From CAYPNF01 sp964411985 (GTDB lineage Bacteria > Verrucomicrobiota > Verrucomicrobiia > Limisphaerales > J093): a stretch of DNA of 64,000 nucleotides. The notes under the pieces are model-generated. The model was not told the DNA's origin. It was given only the letters and a program-made list of their open reading frames with translations, and did no database searches. Below, piece after piece: positions 27,615 to 37,091 of this stretch (the stretch's first letter is position 1; each line of letters begins with the position of its first letter). Location of the stretch: positions 124,001 through 188,000 of the forward strand of contig CAYPNF010000006.1 of the NCBI GenBank assembly GCA_964411985.1, written 5' to 3'. The translations under genes were made by a program, and so were the position numbers.

Positions 27615-30285
27615 GGTGGAGCAGTTTTGCGAGATAGCTGCCGGTATGGGAGCCCGAAGTCTGCGCTACTTGCTCGGGGGTACCCTGAGCTACCACTCGG
27701 CCTCCCCCACCTCCAGCCTCAGGCCCCAAATCGATGATCCAATCCATCTCCGCCAGCAGGTCGAGGTTATGCTCAATGACGATCACGGTATGTCCGGCTT
27801 CGACAAGTCTTTGCAGCACTTCGATCAACCGATGGACGTCTGACATGTGAAGGCCGATTGTTGGCTCCTCCAGCACGAATAGGTTTCTGCCGCTTTGCGG
27901 TCCGAGTTCGCGAGCCTGCGCCTTGAGGCCACTGAGCAGGTGGGTCACCAGCTTGACCCGTTGAGCCTCGCCACCGCTCAAGGTTGGACTGATCTGCCCC
28001 AGTTGCAGGTAATCCAGTCCTGTATCGTAGAGGGCCTGCAAGGGGCGTCGAATGGACGAGTGCGACTGGAAGAAGGTCAGGGCCTCTTCCACACTCAATC
28101 TCATCACTTCAGCGATGTTGCGGTCATGAAATCGGATCTCAAGTGTCTCTCTGTTGAAGCGCAATCCCTCGCAGGCTTCGCATCGAACGAAGGCCGAAGG
28201 AAGAAAGTTCATCTCCAGTTTCACCATCCCAGCCCCCTCGCATGCGGGGCAGCGTCCCTGGGGGCTATTGAAGGAGAACCTGCCCGGGCCGTATCCGCGA
28301 AGGCGAGATTCGGGCACTTGGGCGAAGAGTCTCCTGATGTCATCGAAGAAGCCGACGTAAGTGGCTGGGGTTGACCGAGGGGTTCGCCCAATGGGGGATT
28401 GATCCACTTCGTGGACGGATTGAATGCACTCCGCTCCTCCCGTGATTCTGGCCTGGGTTGTGCCAACCAATTCTCCTCGGGCTTTCAATTCCCGTTGGAG
28501 AGAGGGTAGAAGACAGTGGCGCACCAGGGTGCTTTTGCCAGATCCGCTGACTCCCGACACGCCAATGAGGCGTCCCAGGGGAAACTTGACCTTCAGATTT
28601 TGGAGATTGTGAATCACGCCGGTTTCCAACGAAAGCCAGGTTTGCGAAGCGGCCTTCCGGCTACTTCGCCCCAGGGACACTGCTCTTCGACTTCCCCGGG
28701 ATGGATAGCTTCGTTTCGCTCGCAGGCAGGCGCCTGTTACCGATTCCGGATGCTGTTGCAGGACGGCCAAAGGCCCGGAGGCAACCACAGTCCCGCCCCG
28801 GAGTCCTGCGCCAGGCCCAAGGTCGATGACGTAGTCCGCTTGTCGCATTGTTTCCTCGTCATGCTCCACGACGACCAGGGAGTTCCCCCGTCTCCGCAAC
28901 ATCTTCAGGATCGAGAGCAATCGCGCAGTGTCTCGCGCATGCAACCCAATGGTGGGTTCGTCGAGCACGTAGAGCACGCCGGTCAAGTTAGATCCAAGTT
29001 GAGCGGCAAGGCGAATCCGCTGCGCCTCTCCTCCGGAGAGGGTGGTTGCGGCTCGGGAGAGTTGCAGATACCCCAGGCCGACTTGCGTGAGAAAAGCCAG
29101 GCGGGACCGAATTTCGGGGAGAATGTCGCGCGCGACCTCCGCACTGCGCCCGGTAAACTGGAGCCGCTCAAACTGGGAGAACGCCTGCTCAACGGGCACG
29201 TTCGCCAGTTCCTCCAGGGAAAATGAACAGCGCTGGCGTTTCGTACCTGGTTTTGGGTCTTCGGTCACCAAACGCACGGCCCTGGCGGTCCGGTTGAGTC
29301 GCGCTCCCTTGCATTCGGAACATAGCTCTCGTTTTCCCTCCATCCAGTCAAACCAGGACTCTTCCACCGCCTCCGCGCGGGATCCCCGATCCACCTCAGG
29401 AAGGTAAAAGGTCTCGCCAAAACCACGGCAGGTGGGGCACCACCCAGCCGGAGAATTGTAACTGAACATCTTGGGGTCTAGTGGAGGAAAGGAGATGCTG
29501 CACTGAGGACATGTTCGCTCTGTCGAGTGCGTGGAGACGGTGCCTTTGCTGTCCAGAGCCTGAAGCACGCCCTTGCCCAGACCTAACGTGTCCTTCAACA
29601 GGACCGACTCTTCAGAGTCGTTCTCCCGTGCTCCGCACCCAACGGATCCTGTCACGATCTCCACCCAGTGTTCCTTGTATCGGTCCAGCCTCAGTTTCTC
29701 TGAACTCTTCTGCAGCACGCCATCGGCGCGGATCTGTGCGTACCCACGTTTCAGTGCCAGTTCAGCGGCTTCGGAGTGGAAGCCTTTTCGTCCGCGAATG
29801 ACTGGGGCCAGGAGCTTCAAGGTTCCCCTTTTCCGAGCCTCTTGGCGCAGAGTGGACAGAAGTTCCCCAGGGGTCAGAGGTTCCACGGGAATTGCGCAGT
29901 CCGGGCAGAACTGCACTCCCAACCGGGCAAACAGCAGACGGAGGAAATGGTGAACCTCAGTGATGGTGGCTACCGTGCTTTTCCCTCCACCGCGGGAGGT
30001 GCGTTGCTCGATGCTCACCGTGGGAGGGATCCCCGTGATGAGGTCGACTTCCGGCCGCGCCATCTGCTCGACATATTGGCGGGCATAGGTGTTCATCGAG
30101 TCCAGAAAACGGCGCTGGCCTTCGGCGAAGAGCAAATCGAACGCGAGAGTGCTTTTGCCGGAGCCGCTGACCCCCGTCACCACCACGAATTGGTTCCGAG
30201 GAATGTCCACGTCCATGTTGCGCAAATTGTGTTCGCGCGCACCTCGAATGGAGATCATATCGTTGGCGGACGGAGGGGCTGGCAT
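27601..30285 (-). CDS. UvrA-like excinuclease ATPase (paralogue type)
   Basis: At 894 residues the protein has two ABC ATPase halves with insertions typical of UvrA: Walker A GVSGSGKST in both halves, signatures LSGGEAQRIRLA and LSGGEAQRVKLV, and a zinc module CPQC-(19 residues)-CPTC. The second-half Walker B reads FVLEEPTIGLHMSD, with Glu where canonical UvrA has Asp. The UvrB-interaction region (about 120-240) is present but shorter than usual. This suggests a UvrA paralogue rather than the main nucleotide-excision-repair subunit, though that cannot be excluded. It overlaps the Uma2-family gene and is divergent from a GH2 gene. Confidence 0.85.
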   Translation of the reverse strand: MPAPPSANDMISIRGAREHNLRNMDVDIPRNQFVVVTGVSGSGKSTLAFDLLFAEGQRRFLDSMNTYARQYVEQMARPEVDLITGIPPTVSIEQRTSRGGGKSTVATITEVHHFLRLLFARLGVQFCPDCAIPVEPLTPGELLSTLRQEARKRGTLKLLAPVIRGRKGFHSEAAELALKRGYAQIRADGVLQKSSEKLRLDRYKEHWVEIVTGSVGCGARENDSEESVLLKDTLGLGKGVLQALDSKGTVSTHSTERTCPQCSISFPPLDPKMFSYNSPAGWCPTCRGFGETFYLPEVDRGSRAEAVEESWFDWMEGKRELCSECKGARLNRTARAVRLVTEDPKPGTKRQRCSFSLEELANVPVEQAFSQFERLQFTGRSAEVARDILPEIRSRLAFLTQVGLGYLQLSRAATTLSGGEAQRIRLAAQLGSNLTGVLYVLDEPTIGLHARDTARLLSILKMLRRRGNSLVVVEHDEETMRQADYVIDLGPGAGLRGGTVVASGPLAVLQQHPESVTGACLRAKRSYPSRGSRRAVSLGRSSRKAASQTWLSLETGVIHNLQNLKVKFPLGRLIGVSGVSGSGKSTLVRHCLLPSLQRELKARGELVGTTQARITGGAECIQSVHEVDQSPIGRTPRSTPATYVGFFDDIRRLFAQVPESRLRGYGPGRFSFNSPQGRCPACEGAGMVKLEMNFLPSAFVRCEACEGLRFNRETLEIRFHDRNIAEVMRLSVEEALTFFQSHSSIRRPLQALYDTGLDYLQLGQISPTLSGGEAQRVKLVTHLLSGLKAQARELGPQSGRNLFVLEEPTIGLHMSDVHRLIEVLQRLVEAGHTVIVIEHNLDLLAEMDWIIDLGPEAGGGGGRVVAQGTPEQVAQTSGSHTGSYLAKLLHHGPR

Positions 30286-30478
30286 AGGTAACCTGATTTG
30301 GAGCAGCCAAGCTTACCCAAGCGTGGGCGGTCTCGGACATGCGATCGCCTTGCGCAGCGTCGGATCGGAATTTGGATTTGTGTTCATCGGCCAAATGGCG
30401 AATACTTGCCATGAATCTGACGTCTGAGACCGGCTCTGTCCATGGGGAACAGTGCGTCAGGGCAAACCAACACGAACA

Positions 30479-32626
30479 ATGATGAATTCCCTTTTAGCTG
30501 TTCGCCGGGCAGCCAGCGTGACTCACAGAAACCCTCTTTTCCGGTGGCCTCTACTTGCCGTTTTTGCCCTATGGGCGAGTTCTCAGGTCCGCGCGGGTTC
30601 TATTGAAAGTTCGGTAATTGACCTTGGTGGCATCTGGCGCTTCACATTTGATTCCCAAGATGTTGGGCGAACAAATAAGTGGTACGAGGTGGGTACCCTT
30701 AAGGACCAATGGCGCGAGGTTCGGGTTCCCCACACTTGGCAAGTCAAACCAGGGAGCGAGCGCTATCAGGGCGTAGCGTGGTACTCCAAGAAGATCGATC
30801 CCGATCCTCTCTGGAGCGATAAACTGGTGGTGCTGGAGTGCGACGCCATCTACCGCGATGCCAGCATCTGGCTCGACGGAAGGTTTGTTGGGGAACATAC
30901 CGGCAGCGGGTTTACGCCTTTCTCCTTTGTGCTGGACCAACGCTTGAAGCTGTCGATCCCGCACGAATTGGTGATCCGGGTCGATAACCGTTCCTCCTCC
31001 AATGCTTTGCCTTATGGAATGAGTTTCGATTGGCCTGCTGATGGGGGTATTATTCGGGGGATTCGGCTCAAGGCTGTACCCCCTGTCCATATTAGCCGGG
31101 CTTTCGCTCACGGGGAGCCTCTGGCGGGACTCAAGAATGCGGAGCTAGATTTCTCCTGCCAAATCATGGCTGTCGGAGCCAGCGCACAGGGATCCAGGGC
31201 TGAGGTCCTGCTCTTTGAGCCGGGTGGTGCCAAGGTGGGCGAGTTCCCGCTTTCTCTCAAGAGCACCCCCCGTGGCGAATGGACTGCCAAAGGACGATCC
31301 ACGATACCCAAGCCTAGGCTCTGGCATTTTGACCAACCGGAGCTCTATGAGTCTCTGTTCCGACTCTGGACTGGGAACACGCTTATCCACCAAAAGAGAG
31401 TCTCTTTTGGCATTCGTAAGCTTCAGGTCGTTCCTGGTCGGTTCTTGTTGAACGAGGAGCCCATGCGATTAATGGGGGTCGAATGGATGCCGGGGAGTGA
31501 CCCTCGCTACGGGATGGCGGAAGACCCTAGAGTGGCCCGGTGGATCATGGAGGACATGAAACGGCTCAATTGTGTCTTGACGCGATTCCATTGGCAGCAG
31601 GACGAGTCAGTTATGGACTTCTGTGACACTCAAGGGATGCTTATGCAGGAGGAGGTTCCGACTTGGGGCAAACACCCGCTTTCCGGCGCGGGGATGGAAT
31701 TGGTGCAACAGCAACAACTCGAAGAGATGATTTCGGCGCACCGCAATCACCCCTCCATTTACGCCTGGGGTGTGTGCAACGAGATTGATGGCGCGTCCGC
31801 GGAAGGCATCGAGTTTGTGCGACGGGGAGAGCGGATTGCCCGCCACCTGGATCCCCACCGCTTGGTGACTTATGCCTCGAATACCATTCACAACGACCCG
31901 GCCAAGGATGCTGGGGCATTCCTGGATTTCGTGGAATGGAACGAGTATTACGAGTCGTGGTACGGAGGTTCCTTGGCGAAGATCACCTCGAGCCTCGACT
32001 TGATGGCCAAGGCACTACCGGGCAAGGGGATAGTGATCTCGGAATACGGGCTTTGCGAATGCTCCCAGGACAATCCCGTAGGGGATGAACGTCGGATTCA
32101 GATTTTGTGGGAACACACAGAGGCCTACCGAAAGCATCCTGCTGTGGCGGGCGCTATCTTCTTCAGCTACAACGACTATCGAACTCATATGGGAGACAAA
32201 GCACTCGGGGCGTTTCAGCAGCGCGTGCATGGAGTCGTGGATTTGCTGGGTCGGCCAAAGGCTTCCTGGCAGGCGCTTAGGCATGAGTGCTCGCCAATTC
32301 GGACCCTGGAGATCGGCGCCCCCGCTTCGGAAAAGGGCGTCACCAAGGCTGGGGCCAAGATCGTGACGAGGCGCCTCCAAGACGATCTTCCTGCCTACAC
32401 TCTCCGCAAATACGTGCTGGTCTGGACGGCTTACAACGACCGTGACCAGCCCATGGGGGCCGGCAAGCTTCTGCTTCCGGATATGGCTCCTGGCACTCAG
32501 CACGTGGCGGAAATCTCCTGGCCGGACTTTCCTGGAATGACGAAGGTGCGAGTCGAGATTTTTCGGCCCAATGGTTATTCTGTGCACGATGCAGAGCTTG
32601 CAGTTCCACGAAACCCCGTTCCTTAA
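30479..32626 (+). CDS. Secreted glycoside hydrolase family 2 enzyme
   Basis: After a signal peptide (about 25 residues ending near VRAG), the protein shows the GH2 order: sugar-binding jelly-roll (GGIWRFTFD, VRVPHTWQV, WYSKKID), immunoglobulin-like middle domain, and TIM barrel starting near LMGVEWMPG. YAWGVCNEIDG holds the acid/base Glu and VISEYGL the nucleophile Glu. Beta-galactosidase, beta-glucuronidase or related activity is expected; the specificity cannot be read from sequence. The start is one of two adjacent ATGs at 30479/30482; an upstream GTG at 30452 would spoil the signal peptide. It converges with the GH127-like gene. Confidence 0.9.
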   Translation: MMNSLLAVRRAASVTHRNPLFRWPLLAVFALWASSQVRAGSIESSVIDLGGIWRFTFDSQDVGRTNKWYEVGTLKDQWREVRVPHTWQVKPGSERYQGVAWYSKKIDPDPLWSDKLVVLECDAIYRDASIWLDGRFVGEHTGSGFTPFSFVLDQRLKLSIPHELVIRVDNRSSSNALPYGMSFDWPADGGIIRGIRLKAVPPVHISRAFAHGEPLAGLKNAELDFSCQIMAVGASAQGSRAEVLLFEPGGAKVGEFPLSLKSTPRGEWTAKGRSTIPKPRLWHFDQPELYESLFRLWTGNTLIHQKRVSFGIRKLQVVPGRFLLNEEPMRLMGVEWMPGSDPRYGMAEDPRVARWIMEDMKRLNCVLTRFHWQQDESVMDFCDTQGMLMQEEVPTWGKHPLSGAGMELVQQQQLEEMISAHRNHPSIYAWGVCNEIDGASAEGIEFVRRGERIARHLDPHRLVTYASNTIHNDPAKDAGAFLDFVEWNEYYESWYGGSLAKITSSLDLMAKALPGKGIVISEYGLCECSQDNPVGDERRIQILWEHTEAYRKHPAVAGAIFFSYNDYRTHMGDKALGAFQQRVHGVVDLLGRPKASWQALRHECSPIRTLEIGAPASEKGVTKAGAKIVTRRLQDDLPAYTLRKYVLVWTAYNDRDQPMGAGKLLLPDMAPGTQHVAEISWPDFPGMTKVRVEIFRPNGYSVHDAELAVPRNPVP

Positions 32627-32690
32627 GCGGCGGGGAGACGGCCGTCACGGGTGGGGCCGACGGTTCAGTGTGTTGCCCTGAGGAATGTGG

Positions 32691-35507
32691 CTATTCCGAG
32701 ACTGGGGGATGGGCTAGGTCCCGGATCTCCTGTGGGTCGAGAGCGCGAAACCAGAATGCAAAACCGGAGAAGGCCGCGCGCAGGTGCTCGTTGCCAGAGT
32801 AGTTGGGGTTCCCACCGAGCGCGCAGTTGGATGCCCTCGTGCTGGGGAGAAGTGGGACCTGGACCTCTTCCTTCAGCTTTCCGTTGACGAACAGCGCAAG
32901 GCGACTCCCTGATTTCACTGCCGTCACATGGTACCATTTGCCTGTCTCGATGGCTGCTCCCTTGGTACTGTACCCCTGCTGTGCTTCAAGGCGCGCGGCA
33001 AGCTGACCTCGATCGATTGTGAGTCTCAAGGGGTCGTCCATCCCAGCCGTCCAACAGCTGAATACTTGTCCGAGGCGTCCCTCCGGAAAGGTCAAGACTT
33101 TGAACCAAACCGCAACGCTGTAGTCGCTTTCGAACGCCTCGGGAAGCTGGTACATCAGCATCTGGTTCTGGCCGTTGACTTGGACTGCTGGCCCTCCATG
33201 AGGGCCAGGCGTTGTCTCAAAGGTAGTGGGTCGAAGCAATTGTCCGAATTCCGGCTCGAGGTTCCCGCTGAGGGAGGCTCGGACGGCCAACGCCTCTGGA
33301 CCTAGTGGAGGGTCATTCCGAAATGGAAGTTCGGGCTTCGAGGGGTCCAATCGGAACCTCGCCGGAGGCTGGGCACTGACGGTTTCTCCGTGGGGACCCA
33401 CAGCCGTCACCCGCCAGTAATACCAACGTTGGGGTGACAACCTCTCCTGGTCTTTCCGCTCCAGGTTGAAGCGGGGTGCTTGCAGGTTTTGGAAGTCGAG
33501 CACACAGTCTGAGAAATCCGGTGACTCTCCAACCTGGAGGCGGTAGTGGTTGAGGACCGAGTTGGTTCTGGTTGTCCAACGAAAAGGGGTTGTGCCTGGC
33601 GCCAGCGTTCCTCCGTCCACGGGCCGCCTGGTTATGGGTGGCGGAGGAAGAGGCTGAAGGGCAGGGAGCCAGGAACGATATCGTGTGCCCGTGGCGCCAG
33701 CGGAGGCAAAGTCACACAACCTTAAAGCTGGATTGCTGGGCAACTCCATGATGAGCCACGGGAAGAGCCCCCCGGTTTTTCCTGCAGGGGGCACGACTTT
33801 CGCGTGCTTGATAACATCCGGGGTCAGGGCAGGGACTCCCGTCGCGTCAAAACCATTCAGGCCTTGATCGAAAGCCAACAGGATCGGGCCTCGATAGACG
33901 GAAACCATTCCGGCCGCCTCACGATCTCCCGAAACCGTGCGCAAGCCGAGATCGAGATTCAGTTCCACCCGGTCTCCTTTTCTCCACACCCGATCGCATT
34001 CGAAGTACTGGCCGGGTTTGACATTCGGCAGGGGGCGTCCGTTCAGCAAAACAGCCGTATCGGAGGCCCAGGCGGGAACACGAAACAGGATTGAGAAGCG
34101 GCTCGGTTGGCGGACGTCCCGCACGGACCACTGCACCTTTCCATCCAGGGGGTAATTCGAGTCGCAGGTCAGTCCGAGCTTTCCCTTTTGTGGCAGTGGG
34201 ATCGTGTAGGTGGCAGGACCGTGCCAATTGATCACGACGCCCCTCTCAGACTGCATGATAGCCCAGTCCCCCAGCATGCCGAGAGCACGCGGCCCATTGA
34301 CGGAACAACAGTTGAGCTCTGGAGTTCCTGCTCTTGCCTGGAATACGATGCTGTGAGCAGAGGCTTCTCTAGCGCCGTCCATGGGGGTGCTGTACGTCCA
34401 CCAAGAGCCAGATGGGTGTTGGGCCCCAAGTGCCCCGTTCAGGGTCGATAACTCAAGGTGATCGGCCACGAGAGGGTCCCCGGAGAGCCGCAGCATGTCC
34501 ACGGAAAGAGCCATCCATGCGATGGTGCAGCAGGTTTCGATGGGGGAAGGGGAGTAGGAGTTGCCGGTTGCCTGCTCCCCACCGCTGAAGGCTCCCGAGT
34601 TGCGAATGTCCCAACGGGCGATGCTGCGCCAATGATGAGCGAAGGATTCGCGGTACTTGCGATCTCCGGTGATTCGCCACAATTCCGCTAACCCTTGCAG
34701 ATCGTGGAGACTCTCCCATCGGGGCCGTGGGGTTGCGAAGAAATCGACCCCTTCCAGCCCCGTGCGCAAATAGTCGCCGGCCCGCTCCCAGTCCTTTTCG
34801 ATTTCCCGAATCATGAGGAGATAACGCTCTTCAGGGCATTCGCGGTACAGTAAGGCAAGGCCGTGAATGATCGCCATATTCATTTCATGCGAACCCGCGT
34901 CAAAAACCCGCTGGGGCTGATCCAAATAGGTCCTGCACACCAGGTCAGCTATGCGGCGGCAGGCGAAAAGAGCGTCGGGATCGCCGGTCATTTCGTACCA
35001 CAGAAGGAGGCCTTCCAGGATGTGGTAATGCCCCCAGAGATCCCAGTTGCCACGCAATCGGTCGGTGCGCGGAAACGGTCCGAGGTAACCGTCCTCGGCT
35101 TGTGTCGAGAGCAACTCTTTCACGAAACCTTTCACCAGCGAACGCAGTTCATCGCTCTGGGTAAGCCGAAGGGCTTGTACAGCTGAGATGAGATACTTCC
35201 CGGCGAATTCACCGGCCCATGGGACAAGCTCGGGCACGGGCTTTCGATCGCGCATCCGAAACATCTGGATCATGCCTGGATTGGACTCCGGGGCACGCAG
35301 CAGCCACTGGTTCAAGTTCCGGTCAATCCGTTCGCCTAGAATCCCCCGGAAGGAGAAAGCAGCGTTGGGGAGCGAACAGAACGTCGGAGACCTTTCGGAA
35401 GGGTTGGAGGGAGGTGGGTTCGATTGGTCGGCCAGGCTTGACCCGCAAACAATCAAAAGTACCGCCGAAAGAACCCAATTGCAGGTTGCGCGAAGCAGCA
35501 GCGGCAT
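32691..35507 (-). CDS. Secreted GH127-like beta-L-arabinofuranosidase with LamG-like C-terminus
   Basis: A signal peptide precedes an all-alpha (alpha/alpha)6 domain with GNWDLWGHYHILEGLL, SPIETCCTIAW and ELNCCSVNGPR. In characterised GH127 enzymes these Glu and Cys residues bind zinc and supply the Cys nucleophile, so the catalytic set looks intact. A beta domain follows (FRVPAWASDTAVLLNG), then a fibronectin-III-like segment near residues 630-720 and a concanavalin-like/LamG domain at the end (YSVAVWFKVL, WYHVTAVKSG). The start at 35507 is supported by AGGAGG at 35520-35515, which overlaps the stop of the preceding gene. It is the last gene of the cluster starting with the CII-like regulator. 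Confidence 0.85.
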   Translation of the reverse strand: MPLLLRATCNWVLSAVLLIVCGSSLADQSNPPPSNPSERSPTFCSLPNAAFSFRGILGERIDRNLNQWLLRAPESNPGMIQMFRMRDRKPVPELVPWAGEFAGKYLISAVQALRLTQSDELRSLVKGFVKELLSTQAEDGYLGPFPRTDRLRGNWDLWGHYHILEGLLLWYEMTGDPDALFACRRIADLVCRTYLDQPQRVFDAGSHEMNMAIIHGLALLYRECPEERYLLMIREIEKDWERAGDYLRTGLEGVDFFATPRPRWESLHDLQGLAELWRITGDRKYRESFAHHWRSIARWDIRNSGAFSGGEQATGNSYSPSPIETCCTIAWMALSVDMLRLSGDPLVADHLELSTLNGALGAQHPSGSWWTYSTPMDGAREASAHSIVFQARAGTPELNCCSVNGPRALGMLGDWAIMQSERGVVINWHGPATYTIPLPQKGKLGLTCDSNYPLDGKVQWSVRDVRQPSRFSILFRVPAWASDTAVLLNGRPLPNVKPGQYFECDRVWRKGDRVELNLDLGLRTVSGDREAAGMVSVYRGPILLAFDQGLNGFDATGVPALTPDVIKHAKVVPPAGKTGGLFPWLIMELPSNPALRLCDFASAGATGTRYRSWLPALQPLPPPPITRRPVDGGTLAPGTTPFRWTTRTNSVLNHYRLQVGESPDFSDCVLDFQNLQAPRFNLERKDQERLSPQRWYYWRVTAVGPHGETVSAQPPARFRLDPSKPELPFRNDPPLGPEALAVRASLSGNLEPEFGQLLRPTTFETTPGPHGGPAVQVNGQNQMLMYQLPEAFESDYSVAVWFKVLTFPEGRLGQVFSCWTAGMDDPLRLTIDRGQLAARLEAQQGYSTKGAAIETGKWYHVTAVKSGSRLALFVNGKLKEEVQVPLLPSTRASNCALGGNPNYSGNEHLRAAFSGFAFWFRALDPQEIRDLAHPPVSE

Positions 35508-35514
35508 GCTCAAA

Positions 35515-35520
35515 CCTCCT
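35515..35520 (-). promoter_or_regulatory. Shine-Dalgarno site overlapping the upstream stop codon
   Basis: AGGAGG lies seven bases before the GH127-like ATG and includes two bases of the TAG that ends the FAD-oxidoreductase gene, indicating coupled translation and deciding the start. Confidence 0.7.
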
Positions 35521-37090
35521 AGTTCTTTTCGGGCTTCCACTCCAGGATTTGGCCATCAGCCATCAGTCGTTGGCAGAGGGAAGAGACCAGGATGCCTTGG
35601 ACAGTGGATTTGCTTTCGATGGCCAAAGCAGCGGCGGTCGCCGCGGATTGGCCCAGGACCATGAAGACGGGTTCCATCCGGATGGACCCGTAGGCGATAT
35701 GGGACGCGGACAGGCAGACCGGAACAAGCAGGTTGCCGCACTCTCCCTGCTTCGGAATGATAGACCGGTAAGAGATCGGATAGGGCGGGAATCCACCTAC
35801 TTGGACATCTCCTTCGTTTTCAACCAGGTTATCCTTTACCAATCGCTGGCAGTTGTGGCTGTCCATGGTGTAAGCAGCGAGGCCGATGGGATCGGCCACA
35901 ACCAGGGACCGAGTGCAATTCATCTCGGTCATGACGTAATCAGAGACCATTCTTCGAGCTTCGCGCACATACATTTGGTGCGGCCACCCTCCCGTGTCTA
36001 CAAACTCATCCTTACAGAGGCCCCAGGTTTGCATCTCCAGCCTCACTTTTTCCGCAACGCGAGGGTTCGTAGCCAGAAAATGGAGAAACCCCCGGGTGTA
36101 GTCTTCGTGTTCTTGGCGGATCCGCTCCCGATCGGCAAAAGACCCGTTGGGATACGCGTAATTGCCTCCGATGTAGTCGGTTGAAAACCCGCCATTGTTG
36201 TTGATGTCGGTTTTCCCGTTGGGCATCAACTGAATGTGCATCAGACTTCCCAACTCATAGTTTGTGCCTTTTGCGGTCATTGCCTCCAAATAGCGCCCCA
36301 GGAGTTCGTAACGGGCAGGGTCGTAACCCTTTGGTGGCTCAATGGGTTTCTGGTTGTTGGGGTCGCGCGTGAGGCAGAGACGGAAGTTGTAGGCCTGGAC
36401 GGACTGATCGCCTTCGCCTGGGGGTGCGCTGGGCGAGGACTGGATCAACGGGAGGATGCCGCTTGCGGGCGCTCCCGGTTGCTTATAGGGATCGACAGGT
36501 ACCACGAATTGGTGCTTGGGTGTGCTCTCTCGCACTCCGTTCAGGGTTTCACCATAGACAGCGTTGGACTCCCTTCCTACCGTGAACCCAACCCCGGCTC
36601 GGGCCATCAGGTCCCCCTCGTAGGAAGCGTCAATGTACATGATGGCTTGCACCGAACGGCCACCCTCTAGTTGGATGGAAAGAATGGTGCCATCCTTCCT
36701 TGTGACACCAGCGAGACGGTGGGCAAAAAAGACAGGTACCTTCGCCGTGTTTACCAGGGAGAAGAAAACCCGTTCGGCTACGCTGGGTTCAAACAGCCAG
36801 GCCTCTTCTTTTCCATACTCCTTTCCCACCGCGCGGTAGAAATCTCTGGCGAGGCCGCCGATAGCACCTTTGTTGCCAATGTCCGTGGCTCCCAATCCCC
36901 CTGAAGACATTCCTCCCAGATGGTACCCAGGTTCCAGCAAGATCACTCGTTTCCCCATCCGGGTGGCCTGGATGGCGGCGATCACGCCCGCCGAAGTTCC
37001 GCCGTAGACGCAGATCTCGGTCTCGAGGACATCCGCGAGGCACCTAAGGCCGAAGAAAAAGAGAGCCAGGAGAATGGAAAACCGGGTCAT
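35519..37090 (-). CDS. Exported FAD-dependent oxidoreductase (PF12831-like)
   Basis: A hydrophobic N-terminus (MTRFSILLALFFFGLRCLA) is a likely signal peptide. ICVYGGTSAGVIAAIQA is the Rossmann FAD-binding loop, followed by VILLEPGYHLGGMSSGGLG, the signature of the FAD_oxidored family often encoded beside glycoside hydrolases in planctomycetes and verrucomicrobia. The C-terminal GQSAATAAALAIES closes the flavin fold. The substrate is unknown. The ATG at 37090 starts one base after the stop of the regulator gene, and the next gene's ribosome-binding site overlaps this gene's stop, so the three genes form one tight operon. Confidence 0.8.
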   Translation of the reverse strand: MTRFSILLALFFFGLRCLADVLETEICVYGGTSAGVIAAIQATRMGKRVILLEPGYHLGGMSSGGLGATDIGNKGAIGGLARDFYRAVGKEYGKEEAWLFEPSVAERVFFSLVNTAKVPVFFAHRLAGVTRKDGTILSIQLEGGRSVQAIMYIDASYEGDLMARAGVGFTVGRESNAVYGETLNGVRESTPKHQFVVPVDPYKQPGAPASGILPLIQSSPSAPPGEGDQSVQAYNFRLCLTRDPNNQKPIEPPKGYDPARYELLGRYLEAMTAKGTNYELGSLMHIQLMPNGKTDINNNGGFSTDYIGGNYAYPNGSFADRERIRQEHEDYTRGFLHFLATNPRVAEKVRLEMQTWGLCKDEFVDTGGWPHQMYVREARRMVSDYVMTEMNCTRSLVVADPIGLAAYTMDSHNCQRLVKDNLVENEGDVQVGGFPPYPISYRSIIPKQGECGNLLVPVCLSASHIAYGSIRMEPVFMVLGQSAATAAALAIESKSTVQGILVSSLCQRLMADGQILEWKPEKN

Positions 37091-37091
37091 A

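Noticed and set aside
32637..32646. Palindrome GACGGCCGTC between the GH2 and GH127-like genes
   Set aside because: Too short, with no loop or T run, to call a terminator or an operator.
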